Notes: generated from the sequence alone by a model not told the origin. Shown: positions 43,133 through 51,190, counted from the first letter of the stretch. The stretch: 64,000 nucleotides of DNA from JBHJHP01 sp042219825 (GCF_042219825.1 NZ_JBHJHQ010000002.1:124001-188000), one strand, 5' to 3'. Made by a program: numbers and translations.

Positions 43133-43696
43133 ATGAGTTTGTTTATTAAAGGTGTAAATAGTTTATTCCCTTTATCTGAAGAGGCATCTGCAGAACTGTC
43201 GGATTGTTTTCAAACCCGGGATTATAAAAAGGGAGAGGTGATCCATGCACATGGGCGGATATGTAAATGTCTTTTTTTTGTTGAGGAAGGTCTGGTAAAG
43301 CATAACTATTATCATAAGGACAATCAGTATGTACTACGGTTTTTTGAAGAGGAGGATTTTTTTATTGCTACCGACAGTTTTTTTAATAATCTGCCCGCTG
43401 AGTATTCAACTATAGCCATCGAAGATACAAGGATAAGTTATCTCGAATATGAAGATTTTGAGCGCTTGTGCCAGACCTATCACTCGTTTGAAAGCTTTGC
43501 CCGCAGGTTTGTTTCCATGGTAGCCTATACCGCAATTTCAAATCTGAAGAACCTGCTTTATCTGGATGCAACAGAACGGTATGCCCGGTTTATTGAGGAA
43601 TATGGCCATCTGCAACAGCGCATTAGCCTGGGTGATACGGCAGGATTTCTTGGCATTTCACAGGTTTCTTTAAGCCGGATCCGATCAAGAAAATGA
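43133..43696 (+). CDS. Crp/Fnr-family transcriptional regulator
   Basis: A 187-residue regulator with an N-terminal cyclic-nucleotide-binding-like beta-roll (DYKKGEVIHAHGRICKCLFF, EEGLVKHNYY, FFEEEDFFIATDSFF), a long dimer helix, and a short C-terminal helix-turn-helix (ISLGDTAGFLGISQVSLSRIRSRK). Length is normal for the Bacteroidota branch of this family, whose HTH is compact. The effector is unknown: the phosphate-binding Arg-Ser pair of true CRP is not evident. Downstream lies a beta-barrel gene whose promoter carries a perfect 21-bp palindrome, a plausible target. Confidence 0.88.
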   Translation: MSLFIKGVNSLFPLSEEASAELSDCFQTRDYKKGEVIHAHGRICKCLFFVEEGLVKHNYYHKDNQYVLRFFEEEDFFIATDSFFNNLPAEYSTIAIEDTRISYLEYEDFERLCQTYHSFESFARRFVSMVAYTAISNLKNLLYLDATERYARFIEEYGHLQQRISLGDTAGFLGISQVSLSRIRSRK

Positions 43697-43736
43697 TTTT
43701 TTAACAAATGTAAAAGGATTTCATTTTCCCGGCCTT

Positions 43737-43764
43737 TACTTTTGCATTATAATCATTATAATGC
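43737..43764 (+). promoter_or_regulatory. -7 element overlapping a perfect 21-bp palindromic operator
   Basis: TACTTTTG (43737-43744) matches TAnnTTTG. Starting at its last base is a perfect dyad: GCATTATAAT (43744-43753), one C, then ATTATAATGC (43755-43764). Transcription would start inside the palindrome, so a dimeric protein bound there would block initiation. The next start codon is at 43774. The Crp/Fnr protein encoded just upstream is one candidate binder. Confidence 0.55.
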
Positions 43765-43773
43765 ATAATTTTC

Positions 43774-44457
43774 ATGAATAAATTTAGAGTTTATACGTTT
43801 TCTGTTGTGTTGTCGATAATCGCATTGTTCGTTTCTTTTCCAACCAGTGCACAATCCAAAAGTGGGGCAGCTCCAACATCTGCACCAATTCCGCTTGAAG
43901 TTGTTTTAGGAACCAAAAGCTGGACATCACAACTAATCATCGATAAAAAATTTAGTCCGGAAAGCAAATTAGGATTTTTTTCACTTTCATATATAAAAGC
44001 AAATTACGACAATGATGAATACCTGAGAGAATCTTTGAACCTGATGCTTTTGAAGTATGAGCTGGTTAAAAATGTTAGTGTGCTTTCAGGTGCTGCTTAT
44101 AGTTCAATATGGGGCTTTCGTCCATATGCCGGAGGGCAGTACGCATACATGAGCAGAACCTTTATGTGTGCTATTATATCAGGACTATATTTAAGTGAAA
44201 GCCATAATTATGAGGCCTTAGCCATGGCAGAATACAGACCCGTAATAAAGGACAAGTGGTCGCTGTACACGAGGGCTCAGGCATTATATAATCAGAATAC
44301 CGAAACAGGAAAACACGACAGGAGCCATGCTTATGGTCGACTCGGACTTTCGTATAAAACGTTCTCTTTCGGTTGTGCTCTGAATTATGATTGGTATGGA
44401 CCGATGAAAATGAAGGATCACCAGTGGGGTATTTTCATTAGTACGCTGCTTTGGTAG
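43774..44457 (+). CDS. predicted outer-membrane beta-barrel protein, unknown function
   Basis: A 227-residue protein with a signal peptide ending in TSAQ. The mature part has alternating hydrophobic/aromatic strands (KLGFFSLSYIKANY, VLSGAAYSSIWGFRPYAGGQYAYM, KWSLYTRAQALYNQ, RSHAYGRLGLSYKTFSFGCALNYDWYGP) and ends in a Trp, as outer-membrane barrels do. About 8 strands are expected from the length. I do not recognise a family. It follows the Crp/Fnr gene by 77 bp with its own promoter and palindrome, so it is probably regulated separately. Confidence 0.6.
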   Translation: MNKFRVYTFSVVLSIIALFVSFPTSAQSKSGAAPTSAPIPLEVVLGTKSWTSQLIIDKKFSPESKLGFFSLSYIKANYDNDEYLRESLNLMLLKYELVKNVSVLSGAAYSSIWGFRPYAGGQYAYMSRTFMCAIISGLYLSESHNYEALAMAEYRPVIKDKWSLYTRAQALYNQNTETGKHDRSHAYGRLGLSYKTFSFGCALNYDWYGPMKMKDHQWGIFISTLLW

Positions 44458-44499
44458 GGTAGATAATCAGTTAGGTAATAATTGTAAAAAGAATAAAAC

Positions 44500-44712
44500 A
44501 TGGTTAAAACTTACGTAAAACAGGGACTCATAGGAGGAATAATGGGATTCATTATGAGTTTTATTATGGTATATTTCATCATCTCTTTTCCGCAAACACA
44601 TACTCAGAATGCATTCAATAATGGCATGAGTGGAGCTATAAGCGGATTCATGGGGGGATTTATGGGTGTTGTTGGTTTTATAATGAAGCAGAGAAAAGGC
44701 AGGAAAAACTGA
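44500..44712 (+). CDS. small two-helix membrane protein, unknown function
   Basis: A 70-residue protein. Two Gly/Met-rich hydrophobic helices (GLIGGIMGFIMSFIMVYFII and GAISGFMGGFMGVVGFIM) are joined by a polar loop, and the tail is basic (KQRKGRKN), which would stay in the cytoplasm. It starts 42 bp after the beta-barrel gene on the same strand and is followed by a terminator hairpin, which supports it as a real gene. It resembles small DUF2798-type proteins in layout only. Confidence 0.55.
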   Translation: MVKTYVKQGLIGGIMGFIMSFIMVYFIISFPQTHTQNAFNNGMSGAISGFMGGFMGVVGFIMKQRKGRKN

Positions 44713-44835
44713 CCGATCCGTTTTAGGATGCATTCAATTTTGATTCAGCATTGCACAATAATTACAGTGAGCAAAGTAATTTAAGGCATTAAGTATTTAC
44801 TGTAAGCTATAAGCAGTAGTAAATAATCGGAACCA

Positions 44836-44867
44836 AACCCCGGCTACGTTAGAAGTCGGGGTTTTTA
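44836..44867. terminator. bidirectional terminator between convergent genes
   Basis: The stem AACCCCGGCT (44836-44845) pairs with AGTCGGGGTT (44854-44863) with one G-U pair and an 8-nt loop. It is followed by TTTT on the plus strand and preceded by an A-rich stretch that gives T-rich sequence on the minus strand. It lies between the small membrane-protein gene and the convergent AraC gene. Confidence 0.8.
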
Positions 44868-44882
44868 TTGTACCAGGTTATT

Positions 44883-45779
44883 TTAATTTTGGTTCCTGTA
44901 TTCAATCGGTGACATTCCCACCTGCTTTTTAAACATCCGTGTAAAATGCTGAGGATGCCTGAACCCCAGCTCATAAGCTATCTCACTGATGGATTTTTCA
45001 GAGTCGAAAATCTTCTCTTTAGCTACACCAATCATTTTAAGCTGGATGTGTTCCTGTGCTGACTTTCCTGTTTCTTTCTTTAGCAAGTCGCCAAGGTAGT
45101 TTGGCGAAATAAACAGCTTATCGGCACAGTGGCGAACCGACGGCAATCCCGATTCAAGAGGTTCATCAGATGCAAAATAATTGTTTAATACATGCTCGAA
45201 GCGTGTCAGGATGTCTTTATTAACGTGGCTGCGTGTAATAAACTGACGTTCGTAAAACCGCTTGCTATAGTTTAAAAAGAGTTCAATGTAAGAAACAATA
45301 AGTGTTTTACTGTGTGCATCAATAGCATGTTCAAGTTCGTAGTTTATTTTATTGATACAATCGTTTATAATCTCTCTTTCCCTCGCAGAAAGGTGCAATG
45401 CCTCGTTCACTTCGTATGAGAAAAAGGTATAATCCTGAATATTTTTGCCCAGCGATGTGCCATGGATCAGATCCGGATGAAAGATGATGGCAGTGCCGAA
45501 GGCCTGTTGCTTTTCGCCATTGCTTTCAACGCCATAAACCTGGCCCGGAGATATAAAAATCAGCGTGCCTTCTTCATAATCATAGTTGTTAATCCCATAC
45601 GTTATATTACCACATTTGATATCCTTTAAAAAAATGGCATACACATTCATATGCACCTTGAAAAACTCAAAAGGCTTAACTTTGGAAAAATCAATAACAC
45701 TTACCAATGGATGCAGGGTTTCCTGTCCAACCAGATTGTTGTATTCCTTTACTGAATTTATTCTGTTAACCTGACTCAT
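44883..45779 (-). CDS. AraC-family transcriptional regulator (paralogue 1)
   Basis: A 298-residue regulator from the ATG at 45779; an upstream in-frame TTG would place its start beyond its own -7 element. The N-terminal half is a cupin-like sensing domain (NVYAIFLKDIKCGNITYGI, YEEGTLIFISPGQVYGVE). The C-terminal ~100 residues hold the two AraC helix-turn-helices (CADKLFISPNYLGDLLKKETGKSAQEHI and SISEIAYELGFRHPQHFTRMFKKQVGMSPIEYR). It is about three-quarters identical by eye to the AraC protein encoded at 46916-47839, with a 7-residue deletion in the sensor (where the other has HTHYSK). Its promoter has an operator-like site in the same geometry as its paralogue. Confidence 0.95.
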   Translation of the reverse strand: MSQVNRINSVKEYNNLVGQETLHPLVSVIDFSKVKPFEFFKVHMNVYAIFLKDIKCGNITYGINNYDYEEGTLIFISPGQVYGVESNGEKQQAFGTAIIFHPDLIHGTSLGKNIQDYTFFSYEVNEALHLSAREREIINDCINKINYELEHAIDAHSKTLIVSYIELFLNYSKRFYERQFITRSHVNKDILTRFEHVLNNYFASDEPLESGLPSVRHCADKLFISPNYLGDLLKKETGKSAQEHIQLKMIGVAKEKIFDSEKSISEIAYELGFRHPQHFTRMFKKQVGMSPIEYRNQN

Positions 45780-45805
45780 AATAAAAATCTTATCGGTTAC
45801 ACTTA

Positions 45806-45813
45806 CAAAGATA
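45806..45813 (-). promoter_or_regulatory. -7 promoter element of AraC paralogue 1
   Basis: Read on the minus strand it is TATCTTTG, matching TAnnTTTG, 26 bp before the AraC start codon. The nearest edge of the tandem GTAAT/GGTAA site (45855) is 42 bp from its upstream end, the same distance as in the paralogue. Confidence 0.5.
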
Positions 45814-45854
45814 GGCAACAATTATCAGCTTGACCCGCTGTAAAACCATATTCC

Positions 45855-45887
45855 GTAATTTGGGTAAGAAATAGTGGATTTAGGTAA
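45855..45887 (+). promoter_or_regulatory. tandem AraC-type operator, site 1
   Basis: Half-site 1 is GTAATTTGGGTAA (45855-45867) and half-site 2 is TGGATTTAGGTAA (45875-45887), 20 bp apart. This is the least regular of six such sites. It lies in the 181-bp gap between the AraC and aldo/keto reductase genes, both on the minus strand, upstream of the AraC promoter and in opposite orientation to it. Confidence 0.6.
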
Positions 45888-45960
45888 TAAGCTGAGATGT
45901 TAAGACAATAAAAAACCTTATCTAATGGTAATTGAGGTTTCTGTTACTATTTCATTTAAA

Positions 45961-46869
45961 CTAACTGCGATTAGTCCGAAATATCATTGCAAGTAGTGTT
46001 TTCAGGTTCATTTTGCCTCCATATACCGGCATCATACTGGCACTTCCATAGTCTTTAATTTTAGCTATGTTTTTTAAGATGTCCATATCATTTTCAGCTA
46101 TAACAAAATCTACATCAGCATTATTTTTCATATGATCCGGATTTGCTGTTTTAGGCAGGGGAAGAAGCCCCAGCTCAAGGCAGTAACGAATCGATAATTG
46201 CGGAATTGAAACACCGTATTTCTCTGCAATGGTTTTAACTTCATTATTTTTTAATAGTTCTCCGTGTGCAACCGGCGAATAAGCTTCAACAAGAATATCC
46301 TTCTCCTTACAATACTCGATAAGATCCATGGGTGTATTGCTTATATGCGCTAAGACTTGATTGACCATTGGTTTTACTGTGCAGGAAGCAAGGATATTAT
46401 CGATGTCCTGTTTTTCGAAATTTGAAACTCCAATTGCACGCAGTTTACCTGCTATATGCGCTTCTTCAAGTGCTCTCCAGGCTTCGCGGTTACCTTCGAA
46501 GTATGGATCGTTTCCACGAAATTTCATCCACGGTTGTGGACTGTGAATAATCATCAAGTCAATGTAATCCAAACCAAATGTTGTAAGTGATTTGTCAATG
46601 GATGTCACTGCTTTTTTATACGATTTTGCCTCTGCAGCCAGTTTGGTGGTCACAAACATCTCATTTCTTTTAACACCACAATTTCTTATTCCTTCACCAA
46701 CACCGCTTTCATTGCGATAAGCCTGGGCTGTATCAATATGTCTGTAACCGTTTCTTACGGCATCTTTTACAGCCTGTTCTACATTTTTATTGTTAATGAA
46801 CCAGGTTCCTAAGCCGAGTTTTGGAATTTTAATTCCATTCGATAATGTATATGTTTCTTCTAAAATCAT
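45961..46869 (-). CDS. aldo/keto reductase (AKR5/DkgA-like)
   Basis: A 302-residue NADPH-dependent carbonyl reductase. The catalytic tetrad can be assigned: Asp and Tyr in HIDTAQAYRNE, Lys in VTTKLA, His in MIIHSPQPW. Cofactor-site segments include IGVSNFEKQDI and the C-terminal LPKTANPDHMKNN. It is closely related to the aldo/keto reductase encoded at 61099-61965 and differs by a C-terminal extension of ~15 residues. The gene lies 46 bp downstream of AraC paralogue 2 on the same strand, so the two are probably co-transcribed. Related E. coli DkgA reduces methylglyoxal and similar aldehydes. Confidence 0.95.
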   Translation of the reverse strand: MILEETYTLSNGIKIPKLGLGTWFINNKNVEQAVKDAVRNGYRHIDTAQAYRNESGVGEGIRNCGVKRNEMFVTTKLAAEAKSYKKAVTSIDKSLTTFGLDYIDLMIIHSPQPWMKFRGNDPYFEGNREAWRALEEAHIAGKLRAIGVSNFEKQDIDNILASCTVKPMVNQVLAHISNTPMDLIEYCKEKDILVEAYSPVAHGELLKNNEVKTIAEKYGVSIPQLSIRYCLELGLLPLPKTANPDHMKNNADVDFVIAENDMDILKNIAKIKDYGSASMMPVYGGKMNLKTLLAMIFRTNRS

Positions 46870-46915
46870 GTTGTATGTCTTTTTAGTTTTTAATCTTATT
46901 TATGTGAAACCGCGC

Positions 46916-47839
46916 TTAATTCTCATTAAACGTTCGATAAACTGTTGGTGACATTCCAACGCTTTTTTTGAACATCCTTGTAAAGTGCTGAGGATGCTTA
47001 AATCCCAACTCGTAAGCAATTTCACTAACTGATTTATCTGTGTCAAATATTTTAGCTTTAGCCACATCAATCATTTTCTGCTGAATGTGTTCCTGTGCTG
47101 ATTTTCCGGTTTCTTTTTTCAACAGGTCGCCAAGATAATTTGGAGAAATAAATAGTTTTTCTGCGCAGTAACGCACGGATGGCAATCCCAAATCAATTGG
47201 AAGATCTGTTTTAAAGTAATCCTTTAAAACGTTTTCAAAGCGAACCAGAATATCTTTATTAACATGGCTTCGGGTGATAAACTGGCGCTCATAAAACCGT
47301 TTGCAATAGTTGAGGAACAGTTCCAGATAAGATACTATTAGTGTTTTACTATGGTTATCAATCGCATGTTGTAATTCGTAATTTATATTTTTGAAACATT
47401 CGTTTATGCTTTCTCTTTCCCTTGATGATAAATGCAGAGCTTCATTTACTTCGTATGAAAAGAAAGTATAATCATCAATATGTTTACCCAGCGTAGTTCC
47501 CCGGAGAAGGTCCGGATGAAAAATCAGAGCTGTTCCGGATAATGACTCATTTTTAATATCACCTTCAACTCCAAATACCTGTCCTGGAGAAATAAACAAT
47601 AAAGTACCTTCCTCATAATCGTAGTTCTGTATTCCATAGGTCATGCTACCACATTTGATGTCTTTTAAAAATATAGCATAAACGTTCAATTGTGTTTTGG
47701 AATAGTGAGTGTGAATGTCCGGATCATAAAATGGCTGCAGTTTTGAAAAATCAATATCGCTAACCAAAGGGTGCAGCGTTTCCTGTCCTACCATGTTGTT
47801 ATACTCTGTTACAGAATTGATTTTAAAAATGTCATTCAT
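46916..47839 (-). CDS. AraC-family transcriptional regulator (paralogue 2)
   Basis: A 307-residue regulator from the ATG at 47839; the further upstream in-frame TTG lies inside the -7 element and is unlikely. The sensor domain (NVYAIFLKDIKCGSMTYGI, GTLLFISPGQVFGVE) and the two C-terminal helix-turn-helices (AEKLFISPNYLGDLLKKETG; SEIAYELGFKHPQHFTRMFKK) match AraC paralogue 1 closely. The DNA-binding helices are almost identical, so both proteins should recognise the same sites. It reads divergently from the bicupin gene across a ~300-bp region with two tandem operators. It is the likely master regulator of the regulon on its right. Confidence 0.95.
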   Translation of the reverse strand: MNDIFKINSVTEYNNMVGQETLHPLVSDIDFSKLQPFYDPDIHTHYSKTQLNVYAIFLKDIKCGSMTYGIQNYDYEEGTLLFISPGQVFGVEGDIKNESLSGTALIFHPDLLRGTTLGKHIDDYTFFSYEVNEALHLSSRERESINECFKNINYELQHAIDNHSKTLIVSYLELFLNYCKRFYERQFITRSHVNKDILVRFENVLKDYFKTDLPIDLGLPSVRYCAEKLFISPNYLGDLLKKETGKSAQEHIQQKMIDVAKAKIFDTDKSVSEIAYELGFKHPQHFTRMFKKSVGMSPTVYRTFNEN

Positions 47840-47863
47840 CTTTATTTTTGTTAAAATATGACC

Positions 47864-47871
47864 CAAAATTA
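47864..47871 (-). promoter_or_regulatory. -7 promoter element of AraC paralogue 2
   Basis: Read on the minus strand it is TAATTTTG, a match to TAnnTTTG, 24 bp before the start codon. Operator site 2 begins 42 bp from its upstream end, as at the paralogous gene. Confidence 0.5.
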
Positions 47872-47912
47872 ATGAAGTATCTGATATAAAATACGAAGAT
47901 ATTTTACATTCT

Positions 47913-47946
47913 GTAATATTGGTAAGTAATACAGTAATTAGGGTAG
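47913..47946 (+). promoter_or_regulatory. tandem AraC-type operator, site 2
   Basis: Half-sites GTAATATTGGTAA (47913-47925) and GTAATTAGGGTAG (47934-47946) are 21 bp apart, which puts them on the same face of the helix two turns apart, as AraC proteins need. It lies nearer the AraC paralogue 2 promoter, with site 3 centred about 90 bp to the right. Confidence 0.75.
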
Positions 47947-48004
47947 AATTCGGCGAGTGTAACCTGTTAAATAATCTGAAAATTAGAGTTTTAGGGCGTT
48001 ATCT

Positions 48005-48067
48005 GTAATGCGGGTATCTTATTCCGTAATCCGGGTCTGTTTTATTAAACTTTTACATCGAATTTTG
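48005..48067 (+). promoter_or_regulatory. tandem AraC-type operator (site 3) and promoter of the bicupin operon
   Basis: Half-sites GTAATGCGGGTAT (48005) and GTAATCCGGGTCT (48026) are 21 bp apart. The TTTG of the -7-like element GAATTTTG (48060-48067) starts 30 bp after the start of the second GGT. An activator there would touch RNA polymerase near the -33 position; no good TTG is present, as expected for an activator-dependent promoter. Confidence 0.75.
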
Positions 48068-48136
48068 TTCCGGATGAAATTATTCATTAAACGAATAATG
48101 AACATACCATGAAGAATAATATAAGAAGAAATTGAA

Positions 48137-49030
48137 ATGAAGTACACAGACAAAACAGCATTCGAAAACGTAAACATATTTGGTACTGGGATGCCAAATG
48201 ATTTGTTTTCGAAATATTTTACCGGAAAATCTTTTCTTAATCCACTGACGAAACCAGGGGAGTGTCCGGTTTTTATGGCAAATGTAACATTTGAACCGGG
48301 ATGTCGGAATAACTGGCATATTCATCATGCAAGGAGTGGAGGTGGGCAAATGCTTCTTTGTATTGCTGGAGAGGGTTGGTATCAGCAGGAGGGTGATAAA
48401 CCGCTCAGCCTGTCTGAGGGCTCCTTTGTTTATATTCCCGCCGGAGTAAAACACTGGCATGGTGCCAAAGCTACAAGTTGGTTTAGCCACATCTCTTTGG
48501 AAATTCCCGGAGAGGAAGGTCGTAATGAATGGCTTGAAGCTGTTTCGGATGACCAATACAATGCACTACCTGTGAAAGAAAGTAAAAGTACTTTCGAATA
48601 CCGGGATAAGTACTTAACAAAGAATGAATTTAAAAAGGGAAACATGTTTGGTATGGGCATGTACAATTTTATGTTCAGAAAATATTTTAGCGGACGTTCA
48701 TACTTGAAAATGGTCACTATGCCCGGTAAAACACCATTATTTTTATCCAATGTGAATTTTGAACCGACCTGTCGGAATAACTGGCATGTTCATCATGACG
48801 GAGGACAAATACTTGTCTGTACTGCCGGAACAGGTTGGTACCAGGAGGATGGCAAATCTGCAAAATCTCTTAAAGCCGGTGATGTGGTTTATATTCCCAC
48901 AGATGTCAACCACTGGCATGGAGCATCCAGGGATAGCTGGTTTTCTCATGTTGCAATATCAATTCCGGCTAACGGAGGAAAGGTAGAATGGTTGAAACCG
49001 GTTTCAGATAATGATTACAATAAATTATAG
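48137..49030 (+). CDS. bicupin protein
   Basis: A 297-residue cytoplasmic protein with two cupin domains of the same subtype in tandem (about residues 15-145 and 165-297). Each carries the metal-ligand cluster NNWHIHH / NNWHVHH, the conserved GGQ(M/I)L(L/V)C(I/T)AG.GWYQ, and the second motif HWHGA. The extra ARSG insertion in domain 1 lies in the first metal motif. Each domain is homologous to the single cupins at 57968 and 62756. Small cupins of this type accompany carboxymuconolactone decarboxylase-like proteins and reductases in many bacteria. The substrate is unknown. It is the first gene after operator site 3. Confidence 0.9.
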   Translation: MKYTDKTAFENVNIFGTGMPNDLFSKYFTGKSFLNPLTKPGECPVFMANVTFEPGCRNNWHIHHARSGGGQMLLCIAGEGWYQQEGDKPLSLSEGSFVYIPAGVKHWHGAKATSWFSHISLEIPGEEGRNEWLEAVSDDQYNALPVKESKSTFEYRDKYLTKNEFKKGNMFGMGMYNFMFRKYFSGRSYLKMVTMPGKTPLFLSNVNFEPTCRNNWHVHHDGGQILVCTAGTGWYQEDGKSAKSLKAGDVVYIPTDVNHWHGASRDSWFSHVAISIPANGGKVEWLKPVSDNDYNKL

Positions 49031-49054
49031 AGTATAAATTAAAAACAAATAAAC

Positions 49055-50113
49055 ATGAAGAAAGTAGCAATCTTGACATTAATAATCCTGATGTTTACAG
49101 GAATAATGTATAGTCAAAATGATGGACCATTAAAATTAGCGCAGGGCGATGATATTTATTTGACAAAACCATTGAATCCGGAATTATCATTAACGCCTGT
49201 GCAATACAAAAACCGTTTTGGTATAAGTATTGCCGCACATTTGTATCTGCGAAAAGATTTTGATAAATCTAAGAAGCATCCTGCCATTTTAATTGGTGCA
49301 CCATATGGAGGAGTCAAAGAACAGGGACCAACCGTATATGCTCAGGAAATGGCGTTACGGGGTTTTGTAGCCTTAACCTTCGACGAATCATTTAATGGTG
49401 AAAGCGGTGGTGATGTAAAAGATTTATCAAGTCCTGAAGTTTTCGTAGAGGATTTCAGTGCAGGTGTTGATTATTTAGGTACCCGCGACTTTGTTGATCG
49501 GGATAAAATTGGTGTAATTGGAATTTGTGGCAGTGGAGGATTTGCTCTAACGGCAGCGCAGGCAGATCCCCGTATTAAAGCTGTTGCAACAGCAAGTATG
49601 TACGATATTAGTGACTGGATTCGAAATGGCATAGATGGAAGTACAACTGCCAGGGATCGTGAGAAGACAAAAGAGCGCCTGGCGAAACAACGTTGGGAGG
49701 ACTTTGAAAAAGGAGAACCTAAAATGCCTGGTATGGGGTGGCCTAAAAAACCCGCCCAAAAAGCACCGGGTATATTACCTCCGGTTATGAAAGAGTTTTA
49801 TGAATACTATGGTACAGAAAGAGGCTGGCATCCGAATACCTTGGACAATTTTACCCTGACAAGTGCACTGTCATTTATGACCTTTCCTTTAATAAGCCAT
49901 ATCGAAGAGATCTCGCCACGTCCGGTTTTAATTATTGTTGGAGAAAATGCACACTCTATTAACTGGAGTAAAAAGGCTTATGAAAGTGCTGCACAACCCA
50001 AAGAGTTGGTAATAATACCTGAGGCTAATCACATCGATTTGTATGACGGTGGTGATAAAAACTATATTCCTTTTGAAAAACTGGAATCCTTCTTTAAGGA
50101 AAGTTTGAAGTAA
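49055..50113 (+). CDS. exported alpha/beta hydrolase
   Basis: A 352-residue protein with a signal peptide ending in IMYSQ. The alpha/beta-hydrolase fold is indicated by HPAILIGAPYGGVKEQ (oxyanion strand), GVIGICGSGGFALTAA with nucleophile Ser160 in CGSGG, RPVLIIVGENAHS (the acidic position is Glu instead of the usual Asp) and EANHIDLYDGG (catalytic His). It resembles the dienelactone hydrolase/acetyl-xylan-esterase-like group often encoded beside AKR and cupin genes. It starts 24 bp after the bicupin and the hairpin at 50145-50186 ends the unit. The substrate is unknown. Confidence 0.85.
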   Translation: MKKVAILTLIILMFTGIMYSQNDGPLKLAQGDDIYLTKPLNPELSLTPVQYKNRFGISIAAHLYLRKDFDKSKKHPAILIGAPYGGVKEQGPTVYAQEMALRGFVALTFDESFNGESGGDVKDLSSPEVFVEDFSAGVDYLGTRDFVDRDKIGVIGICGSGGFALTAAQADPRIKAVATASMYDISDWIRNGIDGSTTARDREKTKERLAKQRWEDFEKGEPKMPGMGWPKKPAQKAPGILPPVMKEFYEYYGTERGWHPNTLDNFTLTSALSFMTFPLISHIEEISPRPVLIIVGENAHSINWSKKAYESAAQPKELVIIPEANHIDLYDGGDKNYIPFEKLESFFKESLK

Positions 50114-50144
50114 AAGATGATCCCATGAACAAATCAGAACATTG

Positions 50145-50186
50145 AATAAACAAAACTCCCCGTATTTCAAAGGTGTTTTGTTTATT
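50145..50186. terminator. inverted repeat, probable terminator after the hydrolase
   Basis: AATAAACAAAAC (50145-50156) and GTTTTGTTTATT (50175-50186) form a perfect 12-bp AT-rich stem with an 18-nt loop, 31 bp after the stop codon. The 3' arm itself is T-rich. It separates the bicupin-hydrolase unit from the SDR gene. Confidence 0.65.
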
Positions 50187-50293
50187 CCTCTAATTGATAA
50201 CATTGTGATTGAGAACGGTTAAATATTGGTGTAATTTCTTTTAGATACCTATATGAATCTTTTTTTGTAAATTACTGGCTAAACAGAATTGAG

Positions 50294-51190
50294 ATGAAAA
50301 CAAAATGGACAACACAGGATATTCCGGATCAAAAAGGAAAAGTGGTAATCGTGACCGGCTCAACGAGTGGTTTAGGCAAGGAAGCGGCCAGGGTTCTGGC
50401 TGGTAAGGGAGCGAAAATTATTATGGCGGTCAGAAATACCGAAAAGGGAAATCGTGTTGCTGAAGAAATCAGAAATCAGTTTCCTGCGGCTGACGTGGAT
50501 GTGATGGACCTTGACCTTGCCAGTCTGAAATCGGTTAAATCATTTGCGGATAAATTCATATCAAAATACACGCAGCTGGATATTTTAATTAATAATGCCG
50601 GTGTTATGATGTGTCCTTTTTCGAGAACAGAGGATGGCTTTGAAATACAGATGGGAACGAATCACCTGGGGCACTTTGCACTAACGGGGCATTTGATGCC
50701 ACTCCTGAAAAAAACAAAGGGTTCCCGCATTGTTGCTACTTCGAGTATGGGGCACCGGATGGGTAAACTGGATTTTTCTGATTTTAACTGGGATAAACGA
50801 AAATATAACACCAACCGTGCCTATGGCGACAGCAAACTGGCAAACCTGTATTTTACCTATGAGCTAAGCAGAAAACTGAGTGGTGATCCTGATGGACTTT
50901 TGGTTACTGTAGCGCATCCAGGAGCTACATCTACAGAACTGGCCAGGCATACACCCTTTTTCCGATTCATGAACCTGTTTTTTGCACAAAAGGTAGAGAA
51001 AGGAACGCTGCCAACTCTGAGAGCTGCAACCGATCCGGAGGCAAAGTCGGGTGATTATTTCGGGCCTGATGGCTTCATGGAAATGAAGGGATATCCGGTA
51101 AAAGTTGAATCCAATGAACTTTCAAGGGATGAAGAAAAGGCAGGAAAACTCTGGGAGCTGTCCGAAAAACTGACCGGCGTTTCCTTCTGA
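50294..51190 (+). CDS. SDR-family oxidoreductase (retinol dehydrogenase/WWOX-like)
   Basis: A 298-residue short-chain dehydrogenase. TGSTSGLGKEAARVLAGKGAKI is the cofactor motif, the Arg in MAVRNTEKG suggests NADP(H) preference, NNAGVM is the central motif, and Ser (TSSMGHRMG) with YGDSK forms the catalytic set. A longer substrate region and C-terminus with GDYFGPDGFMEMKGYP are typical of the retinol-dehydrogenase-like subgroup. It stands between two hairpins with its own leader. No convincing tandem operator precedes it, only a degraded half-site near 50220, so its membership of the AraC regulon is uncertain. Confidence 0.92.
   Translation: MKTKWTTQDIPDQKGKVVIVTGSTSGLGKEAARVLAGKGAKIIMAVRNTEKGNRVAEEIRNQFPAADVDVMDLDLASLKSVKSFADKFISKYTQLDILINNAGVMMCPFSRTEDGFEIQMGTNHLGHFALTGHLMPLLKKTKGSRIVATSSMGHRMGKLDFSDFNWDKRKYNTNRAYGDSKLANLYFTYELSRKLSGDPDGLLVTVAHPGATSTELARHTPFFRFMNLFFAQKVEKGTLPTLRAATDPEAKSGDYFGPDGFMEMKGYPVKVESNELSRDEEKAGKLWELSEKLTGVSF

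Noticed and set aside
50199..50233. Possible seventh tandem operator before the SDR at 50294
   Set aside because: Only one half (TAAATATTGGTGT) resembles the motif; the partner 21 bp upstream does not match and the distance to a TTTG element is about 36, not 30.
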